Positions 16,009 to 21,681 of a stretch of 64,000 nt of DNA are shown in pieces. Source of the stretch: a virus. The position numbers were made by a program, and so were the translations under genes. The stretch's first letter is position 1. Each line of letters begins with the position of its first letter. Where the stretch lies: positions 124,001 through 188,000 of IMG/VR virus record IMGVR_UViG_3300020473_001965; one strand, 5' to 3'. Below the pieces are notes generated by a model. It saw only the letters and a list, made by a program, of their open reading frames with translations. It did not search any database and was not told the origin of the DNA.

Positions 16009-16395
16009 CTAATATCCAGTATTGATTCTGTCATGAATGATCCCATCTTTTTCTTTGTAAGCACTGTAAAGATCATTTGAATCAAACCCTACAAGAATCA
16101 ATAACGAAAAGAAGTAGTTAAAAGCATCTACTACCTCTTCGAGAAAAGCACTTCTATCAAAATCAGTTACTTGAGTTGATCTGTGCGGTTTCCAGTTCTT
16201 TAAATGTTGGAGTGCTTCAAACATCTCTTCGACACCTCTTAGTGCGATATCGCGAACATATTGTTGATCTTCTCTCGTCTTTAGATCAAGAGGCCAAACA
16301 GGAGATATTTCCGGATTTTTTGATTGTAATGCTTTCATAAATGCCTCTCTCATTTGAAACATTTCTAAAAGTTTGTCATCACCACTGGTCGACAT
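16009..16395 (-). CDS. All-alpha dUTPase/dCTPase family pyrophosphatase
   Basis: A 128-aa all-alpha NTP pyrophosphatase (dimeric dUTPase/MazG superfamily; T4 gp56 dCTPase-dUTPase belongs here). ALRGVEEMFEALQHLKNWKPHR gives the first Glu pair and the Trp-Lys element, FLEEVVDAFNYFFSLLILVG gives the E-x2-D metal motif, and YKEKDGIIHDRINTGY is the typical C-terminal K-x-D/N...N-x-GY motif. It hydrolyses dUTP and perhaps dCTP to the monophosphate. ATG 16395 is chosen because GAGGA lies eight bases upstream; it overlaps the previous gene by 17 bases. If dCTP is also a substrate, it would supply dCMP and keep unmodified C out of phage DNA. Confidence 0.82.
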   Translation of the reverse strand: MSTSGDDKLLEMFQMREAFMKALQSKNPEISPVWPLDLKTREDQQYVRDIALRGVEEMFEALQHLKNWKPHRSTQVTDFDRSAFLEEVVDAFNYFFSLLILVGFDSNDLYSAYKEKDGIIHDRINTGY

Positions 16396-16765
16396 CAGCT
16401 TGTTCCTCATCATTAGTCACCTCGGATTCAGAATCTTCTTCTGTGTCGTCTTGAAGAGCACTAATTATTTCATCATTTATATTAGTCATCATTTTTCTAG
16501 CATTTTCAATATCTTTTTCTGTCATTTCTTCGCCATCTGCTAGAGCTTCCTCTTTAGCTCTCTGCAACTGAATCTCTGTCATCATCTCGTTCAAAGACTT
16601 GTCAAAAATCTCTAAGCATACTGGGTGGAGTGTCAAGACTCCATCATCAGACTTCAGTCGCATCATCCTTAAGTTGTCAACTACGTCTGTTCCTGTCAAG
16701 AGTGCTACTTGCAATACCTTTGCAACATGTCCTATTACATCATCTGACATTTTCAATTGTTCCAT
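16379..16765 (-). CDS. Conserved-type phage protein of unknown function
   Basis: A 128-aa protein. The first half is an alpha-helical block (DDVIGHVAKVLQVALLTG, then DVVDNLRMMRL and LTLHPVCLEIFDKSLNEMM), the rest a charged helix ending in an acidic tail. I have the impression that this block recurs in marine myoviruses, but no function is known to me. The start is ATG 16765 with GGAG six bases upstream; it lies eight bases after the Fpg stop. A longer frame from 16798 would overlap Fpg. It overlaps the dUTPase gene at its end. Confidence 0.75.
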   Translation of the reverse strand: MEQLKMSDDVIGHVAKVLQVALLTGTDVVDNLRMMRLKSDDGVLTLHPVCLEIFDKSLNEMMTEIQLQRAKEEALADGEEMTEKDIENARKMMTNINDEIISALQDDTEEDSESEVTNDEEQADVDQW

Positions 16766-16773
16766 TTTTTCTC

Positions 16774-17577
16774 CTATGATTGTCTTTTTGGTGACCAAAA
16801 TGTTGATCTTCCGTCTTTAGTTTTTTCTTTCACAACTTCGTTGCCATCTAGATCAACTTTTCTATTATATACTAAAAACTTTGATCCGTATTCCCCTAAA
16901 TTTCCATCAAATTGCTTATATGATTTAAGCGTCGCACCGCCAGATTGAAAACTTGTGACCATTACTTCTCTAACAGCATCGTTGAGCTTCACCAACTCCC
17001 GGTCTGAGATTTCTTCAACCTTTCTATGAGGTGAAATCTCTGCTAGCCAAAGTGCATCAGACTTTATATAATTTCCAACACCAGCGACAACAGACTGGTC
17101 CATTAAAGCTTGTACGACTAGCTTGGCATCTTGTGTCCTCATCTGTTGAACAAATAAGTGGTCCGGACATTTTTCGCTTAATAGATCTGGCCCTAATGAC
17201 TTTAACTTTTCAATCAATGGCTGGGGACCTTTTACAAACTTCATTGTTCCAAAATTTCTAATATCATTGTAGTATATCATTTCATCATCAACTACAAACT
17301 TAAATCTTGTATGCTTGTTAGGGTGGATTGACCACTCGCCTGTCATTCCTAGTGTTGACCAAATTGACCAGGTCCCTTCTAAGAGCCAGTACATAAACTT
17401 ACCGTGAACTCCTGTCCCAAGAACATGTAGCGGTAATTCTTCTTCAAATATATCAGCACCATCCGGAGATTTCTTTGTGTACCTCCCAGAGACAACTGAT
17501 ACTGAATTCAAAGTTTTTCCCGTCACTGCCCTTGAAAGATCTAATGCATATCTTCTTACTTCTGGTCCTTCTGGCAT
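16774..17577 (-). CDS. Fpg/Nei-family DNA glycosylase with zincless finger
   Basis: A 267-aa bifunctional glycosylase/AP lyase of the Fpg/Nei family, acting on oxidised bases. The N-terminus MPEGPEVRRYALDL has the catalytic Pro2 and Glu3; HGKFMYW holds the conserved Lys60; GVGNYIKSDALW is the helix-two-turn-helix Asn loop. At the C-terminus, where bacterial Fpg has a four-Cys zinc finger, this protein reads FLVYNRKVDLDGN and GRSTFWSPKRQ: the finger's Arg and its shape are kept but all Cys are gone, as in NEIL1, plant and mimivirus zincless fingers. ATG start; a TTGAAC-17-TATAAT promoter precedes it, back to back with the promoter of the plus-strand gene. Confidence 0.9.
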   Translation of the reverse strand: MPEGPEVRRYALDLSRAVTGKTLNSVSVVSGRYTKKSPDGADIFEEELPLHVLGTGVHGKFMYWLLEGTWSIWSTLGMTGEWSIHPNKHTRFKFVVDDEMIYYNDIRNFGTMKFVKGPQPLIEKLKSLGPDLLSEKCPDHLFVQQMRTQDAKLVVQALMDQSVVAGVGNYIKSDALWLAEISPHRKVEEISDRELVKLNDAVREVMVTSFQSGGATLKSYKQFDGNLGEYGSKFLVYNRKVDLDGNEVVKEKTKDGRSTFWSPKRQS

Positions 17578-17579
17578 TT

Positions 17580-17608
17580 TTGAACTTTATCTCCTACTTG
17601 TGTATTAT
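17580..17608 (+). promoter_or_regulatory. Sigma70-like promoter of the only plus-strand gene
   Basis: The plus strand reads TTGAAC (17580-17585), exactly 17 bases, TATTAT (17603-17608). The start would fall near 17615, giving a leader of about 18 bases before the ATG at 17633. Its -35 box lies three bases from the Fpg start codon. It shares its -10 region with the opposite promoter at 17604-17632. Confidence 0.65.
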
Positions 17609-17632
17609 ATAGAATGTAGGGCTTTTGTTCAA
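17604..17632 (-). promoter_or_regulatory. Sigma70-like promoter of the Fpg operon, back to back with the plus-strand promoter
   Basis: The minus strand reads TTGAAC (17627-17632), exactly 17 bases, TATAAT (17604-17609, perfect). The -35 box directly abuts the ATG of the plus-strand gene. Both promoters use the same -35 sequence, the same spacer length and an overlapping palindromic -10, so they probably exclude each other. Confidence 0.68.
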
Positions 17633-18304
17633 ATGAATCGAATCATTATATCTGACACACATATCGGTACTAAATTTTATAGATCAAAAGCACTTCTCAA
17701 ATTCTTGCAAGAAAATCTCCATAAGTACGATGAACTAATCTTAGCAGGAGATATTATTGATTTTATTAAAATCCCTGTGTTTACAGAGCGCTGTCTTGAA
17801 ATATTGGAAAAAGCTCAGTCAGCAAAAAGAATTGTTTACGTCGTTGGAAATCATGATGAATCTCTAGTCGGTGTTATCGGAAAAAAAGTAATGGGGGTTG
17901 AGTTTGTCAAGAGATATGAGTTCGAAGAAGATGGTAGAAAGTTTAGAGTAGAGCATGGTGATGCTTATGACAAAGGCGTTCTTCATAACCGAATCTTTGT
18001 CAAGTTTCTTTCCGTCATTCAAAACATGCTTGAGTTTACATTTAACTTTGACTTCACATCTTGGTGGACAGCAATTCAGATTAAAAAGCACAAGCTAAGA
18101 TCGATTATTCATATCCTTAGGCACAATCCGAAAATCGATGTCTTTATTATGGGTCACACACACATACCCGAAGCTTTAATCTGGGTTGATGAAGATCAGA
18201 ATATAAAAACCTACATTAACTCAGGCGACTGGGTCACTCACCAGACCTATGTTACCATTGAAGAGGGGGTTGCGAGACTTAGGAAGTTCGAAGATCAGGA
18301 GTAG
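17633..18304 (+). CDS. Calcineurin-like metallophosphoesterase (LpxH-like)
   Basis: The only plus-strand gene. A 223-aa metallophosphoesterase with the full set of two-metal motifs: SDTHIG (7-12), LAGDIIDF (38-44), VGNHDE (71-76), EHGDAYD and MGHTHIPE. The order and the Phe/Trp-rich middle (KFLSVIQNMLEFTFNFDFTSWW) resemble UDP-2,3-diacylglucosamine pyrophosphatase LpxH and its relatives, but such enzymes also act on nucleotides and DNA. The ATG at 17633 starts directly at motif 1; the open frame extends upstream to 17477 only by running across the Fpg gene. The ribosome site is weak (TAGGG about 13 bases before). Its end overlaps the MBD4-like gene tail to tail by 10 bases. A separately regulated, moron-like gene is plausible. 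Confidence 0.88.
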   Translation: MNRIIISDTHIGTKFYRSKALLKFLQENLHKYDELILAGDIIDFIKIPVFTERCLEILEKAQSAKRIVYVVGNHDESLVGVIGKKVMGVEFVKRYEFEEDGRKFRVEHGDAYDKGVLHNRIFVKFLSVIQNMLEFTFNFDFTSWWTAIQIKKHKLRSIIHILRHNPKIDVFIMGHTHIPEALIWVDEDQNIKTYINSGDWVTHQTYVTIEEGVARLRKFEDQE

Positions 18305-18720
18305 TTATTCTTCAAAAAGTTGTGGTAATTTACTAGAGCCCCGTCTTTTGGTTCGACTTTTTTCCATTCTCCTAGACAAAAAATACGATATGCATCTGAG
18401 CCGTACTTTCCGATCCCATAGAGTACATCTGGTTGATCTTTCCAGTCTTTTTGCAGGTAATCCTTAGACATATCGACAAGGGCTTTAGAACGTCTCTGAG
18501 ACAACCCTAAGGGTTTTATCAGCGCTTCTATTTCAACTGGATTAGCACTTGCCATGGCTGATGGGTCTGGCCAGCGGCGCAAACACTCCCAAAAATAAGG
18601 TTCAGCTTGGACTCGCTTTGTTAGGTTGCAAAATATACAGACAACAAAGATCTTCCAGGGGTCTTCCCAAAGCTGTTCTTGAATTAGGTTGTAGGGTGAT
18701 TTAGGGGGTTCCCATCGCAT
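18295..18720 (-). CDS. MBD4-like HhH DNA glycosylase (T/U mismatch type)
   Basis: A 141-aa HhH-GPD glycosylase strikingly like the catalytic domain of vertebrate MBD4, which removes T, U or 5-hydroxymethyl-U opposite G. Shared landmarks in order: LIQEQLWEDPWKI (12-24), IKPLGL, then YGIGKYGSDAYRIFC (101-115, hairpin and helix) and VEPKDGALVNYHNFL with Asp126 in the place of the catalytic Asp of MBD4. There is no methyl-CpG-binding domain and no iron-sulphur Cys cluster. The size equals the bare catalytic domain. It overlaps the plus-strand phosphoesterase gene at the 3' ends and follows a J-domain protein gene. With Fpg on the other side of that gene it makes a base-excision pair. Confidence 0.85.
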   Translation of the reverse strand: MRWEPPKSPYNLIQEQLWEDPWKIFVVCIFCNLTKRVQAEPYFWECLRRWPDPSAMASANPVEIEALIKPLGLSQRRSKALVDMSKDYLQKDWKDQPDVLYGIGKYGSDAYRIFCLGEWKKVEPKDGALVNYHNFLKNNYS

Positions 18721-18754
18721 GATACTATTCTATCACTTCGCGACGTGCTTTACA

Positions 18755-19492
18755 TCATTCTTCTGTTTCAGTATCTAATTTTTTTCTTGCCCAAACGATG
18801 CTTTTTCCCGGATGTTTTTTATTTCTCGATTTTTTCTTCGCTGCGCCCGGGCGAGTCCAGCCTCTAGAATTGACAAACTTGTTTAAGATTTCTTTTTTGA
18901 GTTTATCATCACCGTGATACCACATCCAGTACAGGGAATCTTTTATGTCTGTCAGCTTCTTTTCAAGACCCTTGCACTTGTTATTGAGTATGTCATAAAC
19001 ATCTTTTTCTTCAGGTAGGCTTAGCCCCATATCAAGTGCTTCCATTACAAGAATAGAATAATCTCCAGAAGCGTATGCTTCTGTTACTCTCGTATACACC
19101 TTAGTTTTTTTAATCTTTTCGTCAGGGCTGCAATTTATCAGCCTATCTGGATGTGTTTTTAAAGTTATTTTTCTATAGATTTTTTTCGCCCAATCAGGTA
19201 CGACAATACTGGGTTTTTCACTTTCTTGTTCTTTGTCTATCAAGGCAGGATCGTCGGATGATGCTTTGGCTGAATTCGGGTCTTGATCCAGGGTATTTGT
19301 TGACGATTTTCCCTCATTGGCTCTGCCAAAATCATTATCGAGTACCGGATCATGAACATTTAACTCTGCTTGAATTTTTCTTATCTCACCATCAAGCTCA
19401 AGTTTTGCAATCGAAACTATTTCTTCTGCTTCTTCGACAGATGCCTTAAGATACTTTGCCTTGTAGGCATACTTCTTTGTCTTGTTCACCAC
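18755..19492 (-). CDS. J-domain (DnaJ-like) protein
   Basis: A 245-aa protein. Residues 1-50 are a charged helix, 50-95 an acidic low-complexity linker, and about 95-165 a J domain: WAKKIYRKITLKTHPDR carries the HPD motif, followed by VYTRVTEAYASGDYSIL as helix III. The C-terminus is very basic (PGAAKKKSRNKKHPGK). It should stimulate a host DnaK, probably during virion assembly or replication. The start is GTG at 19492 (a second GTG follows), 10 bases after the stop of the upstream gene, with no clear ribosome site; no in-frame ATG fits, so coupling is likely. Confidence 0.8.
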   Translation of the reverse strand: MVNKTKKYAYKAKYLKASVEEAEEIVSIAKLELDGEIRKIQAELNVHDPVLDNDFGRANEGKSSTNTLDQDPNSAKASSDDPALIDKEQESEKPSIVVPDWAKKIYRKITLKTHPDRLINCSPDEKIKKTKVYTRVTEAYASGDYSILVMEALDMGLSLPEEKDVYDILNNKCKGLEKKLTDIKDSLYWMWYHGDDKLKKEILNKFVNSRGWTRPGAAKKKSRNKKHPGKSIVWARKKLDTETEE

Positions 19493-19502
19493 TTGAGCAC
19501 AT

Positions 19503-19724
19503 CTAATCTTGCTCTTTCAACAGCTTCAACAGCCTCTGTGCAATATCAACAGGCCACCATACGAATTTGATCATGGTTCCCGAATAAAATTCTGCTTCTT
19601 TAGCTGCAGAGGCGGCTGCGGCGCGGTCTCGAGATAACGATTTCCTTCTAACTGCTGCTTCGTATAACATAAAATTCATTACAAAATGAACAGCAGCTCC
19701 TGAGAGGTATAAGTTTAAAAACAT
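19503..19724 (-). CDS. Small protein with hydrophobic N-terminus
   Basis: A 73-aa protein, not recognised. The first 24 residues (MFLNLYLSGAAVHFVMNFML and on) could form a membrane helix, the middle is a basic, Ala-rich helix (RDRAAAASAAKEAEF), and the end has a second amphipathic stretch with two Trp. ATG start with AGGTG nine bases upstream; the next gene starts 10 bases after its stop. A holin or membrane-associated role cannot be excluded or supported. Confidence 0.65.
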   Translation of the reverse strand: MFLNLYLSGAAVHFVMNFMLYEAAVRRKSLSRDRAAAASAAKEAEFYSGTMIKFVWWPVDIAQRLLKLLKEQD

Positions 19725-19731
19725 GTTTTAT

Positions 19732-20229
19732 TCACCTAGCTTTTCTTTCTTCTAACATTTCGATCAGCTTTTTCTTCTGAGAATTAGAAAGCTTTGCAAT
19801 ATCAATTGATCGTGCCTTCTTCGTCTTGCTGGATTCTTTCTTTTCTTCAGCAATTACACTTGCTTTCTTTGGGGCACTAACTATTGATGCCGAAGCCTTC
19901 ATTTTTGTCTTCTGTTTTCTAGTTACAGCTTCTGCTGTTACTTTTACAGATTGTTTAAAATTGGCATTAAAAGTTAGAGGTACAAAGATTCTATCATCAA
20001 CTAGCACCTCAAGGTGTGCTTGATAGTTTCCCTCTGTTAGATTACTCTTCATTGTTGGTATAGAAACTGATACCTCACCGTCAGTAGACACATCACCATT
20101 AAACACGTAAGAAAAATCATTTTTCTCTAGCATTAGTCTGCATCTGGCGGTGCCTTGATTGGTTCCTTCTACAACAACCTTGAAAAGTAATTCGTTATCG
20201 TTGTCTAAGTGTAGATCGATTGTATCCAT
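19732..20229 (-). CDS. Virion-type protein: beta-sandwich domain plus basic tail
   Basis: A 165-aa protein. Residues 1-95 read as a beta sandwich (ELLFKVVVEGTNQGTARCRL, FNGDVSTDGEVSVSIP, LTEGNYQAHLEVLVDDR), a pattern I associate with head-region proteins of marine T4-like phages, without a proven function. From residue 95 there is a long Lys/Ala/Ser linker, then a final helix (KLSNSQKKKLIEMLEERKA). ATG with AAGGA eight bases upstream. It belongs to the run of small genes 21560-18755 transcribed from the promoter next to the terminator at 21623-21655. Confidence 0.7.
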   Translation of the reverse strand: MDTIDLHLDNDNELLFKVVVEGTNQGTARCRLMLEKNDFSYVFNGDVSTDGEVSVSIPTMKSNLTEGNYQAHLEVLVDDRIFVPLTFNANFKQSVKVTAEAVTRKQKTKMKASASIVSAPKKASVIAEEKKESSKTKKARSIDIAKLSNSQKKKLIEMLEERKAR

Positions 20230-20232
20230 ATT

Positions 20233-20586
20233 TTAATCCTTGAGAATTTTAATTCTGTCTATAAATATCTTGACAACGGGCTTAGTTACAGTCACTTCAG
20301 CAAAATCAGAAACTTTAACTGCTGTCTCTACACTCTCGTTATAAGCTTTTTTAACTGATGACCACGTGGGGTTGATTATTCGCTCTCCGTTTACTGCTAT
20401 TAGTGCTGCCTTTACAACAAACTCGTCATAGAGTTCTTCGGCTTTTTCTGACGCTCTTGTCCCACCCTTTACTAAAGCAGCTCGAGCTTTGGTGGCTGCT
20501 TCTTTGGCAGCTTCAGTTACCTTTTTTCCGAAGCCTCGCGTGACTATTGTACTGTTCTCTCCGAAGCCTCGCGAAACAATGTTCAC
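20233..20586 (-). CDS. Virion-type small protein with N-terminal RGFG repeat
   Basis: A 117-aa protein. The N-terminus contains two 11-residue repeats around VSRGFGEN and VTRGFGKK, encoded by a perfect 14-base direct repeat (20527-20540 and 20560-20573). Such RG(F/Y)G starts occur in small phage virion proteins. The rest is an Ala/Lys-rich helix (AAKEAATKARAALVKGGTRA) and a C-terminal domain around AALIAVNGERIINPTWSSV. The start is GTG, sharing its G with the TAG of the preceding gene (TAGTG), and AGG lies eight bases before. Function unknown. Confidence 0.7.
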   Translation of the reverse strand: MNIVSRGFGENSTIVTRGFGKKVTEAAKEAATKARAALVKGGTRASEKAEELYDEFVVKAALIAVNGERIINPTWSSVKKAYNESVETAVKVSDFAEVTVTKPVVKIFIDRIKILKD

Positions 20587-21017
20587 TAATCAAGCCTTTG
20601 TCTCTCAAAGACGCTTTCAACAGAAGGCGAGCCATCAGACCCTGACATCCCAAATGTTGCAATCACTGTGGAATTATCATTTTTATAAAACGTCATTGTT
20701 TTATTAGTTGAATCTAATTTCCACCTTCCGCCCTCGATACTATTGATAAAGTCTATTTGTTCTGGTTGCGGATTATACTCTTCTGTCGCATATGCTGGTG
20801 AAGATTCTCCAGTGTCCCACAGTATAGAGCCACTAAAGTTTGCAGAAAAGTAGATACTTGCGCTGTAAATTCCTGTCCCAGCTAAAAGCTCCCCTACGCC
20901 AGATGTTATCCTTGACCCGCTTAACGTTCCTGCTGAGTCGAGAAGGCGATATCCTACAGTTGAGAGACCCGTTTTTCCTGGCCCAAAATTAGCATTTTTG
21001 ACAAGCTTAATTGGCAT
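20586..21017 (-). CDS. Virion-associated tail/fibre-type protein
   Basis: A 143-aa protein. The block FGPGKTGLSTVGYRLLDSAG, then GIYSASIYFSANFSGSILWD and TGESSPAYATEEYN, is a beta-rich unit that I know as a recurring accessory domain of phage virion proteins (upper-fibre or tail-tip context), usually next to RGFG proteins as here. After it come residues resembling a short tail. ATG with AAGGTGAG six bases upstream, and it starts directly after the upstream stop (TGAATG). Exact role unknown. Confidence 0.7.
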   Translation of the reverse strand: MPIKLVKNANFGPGKTGLSTVGYRLLDSAGTLSGSRITSGVGELLAGTGIYSASIYFSANFSGSILWDTGESSPAYATEEYNPQPEQIDFINSIEGGRWKLDSTNKTMTFYKNDNSTVIATFGMSGSDGSPSVESVFERQRLD

Positions 21018-21560
21018 TCACTCACCTTCTTCTACTGTTTGCCCAGTTTGTTCTTCTTTATCACTAACTATATCTTCAAACTGGCGTTTTGCCTTGAGAG
21101 TGTGTGGTCGTTCACCTAAAGCCCTCTTATCAAGGTTCACACCTGACTCTGCTTTAGTCAACAGTTCTCTTTGGTTGACGAGCATTGCCTCTTTACTCTT
21201 GACTTTCTCAGCCAGCGTTGATGACATGTCATTTAAAACAACGTACTTACCCTGGGTCATTCCTGCGACTTTCGATACACTAGCTACTTCTCTAGAAATT
21301 GCTTGTCTGACAGTTGTTATCAAGTCAAAAAAATCTGAAATTAAATTTTCACTATTCTTTAAATCTAGATTTATTAAACCTACATCAAGTGTAGACGATA
21401 CTTTGTTTAAAGATTTTATCACTTGAGCCGATGACTTATCGACCTCTACTGCATTTTGATAATTAGCTTCCAAACTTTCTTTGATCATGCTTTCAGCCTC
21501 TACCAGGCCTTTTACTTCACCTTCAGAATTTAAAATAAAATCTAAAACTTTCTCTCTCAT
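21018..21560 (-). CDS. Alpha-helical protein, unknown function
   Basis: A 180-aa, almost fully helical acidic protein with several coiled-coil stretches (VEAESMIKESLEANYQNAVE; STLAEKVKSKEAMLVNQREL) and an acidic end. ATG 21560 is preferred over GTG 21578 because GGGGA lies eight bases upstream. It is the first gene after the strong terminator at 21623-21655, and an extended -10 promoter precedes it. Family not recognised; a virion-assembly or scaffold role would suit its neighbours. Confidence 0.72.
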   Translation of the reverse strand: MREKVLDFILNSEGEVKGLVEAESMIKESLEANYQNAVEVDKSSAQVIKSLNKVSSTLDVGLINLDLKNSENLISDFFDLITTVRQAISREVASVSKVAGMTQGKYVVLNDMSSTLAEKVKSKEAMLVNQRELLTKAESGVNLDKRALGERPHTLKAKRQFEDIVSDKEEQTGQTVEEGE

Positions 21561-21586
21561 TGCACGTTCCCCAAACACTAAGTTGT

Positions 21587-21595
21587 ATTATAACA
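21587..21595 (-). promoter_or_regulatory. Extended -10 promoter after the terminator
   Basis: On the minus strand TGTTATAAT, the extended -10 consensus (TGN then TATAAT), stands 27 bases before the ATG at 21560. A second TATAAT lies 12 bases further up at 21599-21604. No good -35 is visible, which is normal for extended -10 promoters. It lies 28 bases below the terminator, so a new transcript for the 21560-18295 genes is likely. Confidence 0.5.
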
Positions 21596-21622
21596 TATTA
21601 TACACTAGAATGACATAGTATT

Positions 21623-21655
21623 AAAAAAAAAGGGTGCCCTCTTGCGAGGGCACCC
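21623..21655 (-). terminator. Strong Rho-independent terminator after the 1046-aa fibre gene
   Basis: GGGTGCCCTC (21632-21641), loop TTGC, GAGGGCACCC (21646-21655): a perfect 10-base-pair GC-rich stem with a four-base loop. On the minus strand it is followed by nine T (21631-21623). It lies 27 bases after the stop of the fibre gene and ends the adhesin block. Confidence 0.92.
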
Positions 21656-21681
21656 AGGTGTTTTAGGACGAATTCTAAGAA

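Noticed and set aside
17477-17632. N-terminal extension of the plus-strand metallophosphoesterase
   Set aside because: It would run across the Fpg gene and both promoters, and the metal motif begins right after the ATG at 17633.
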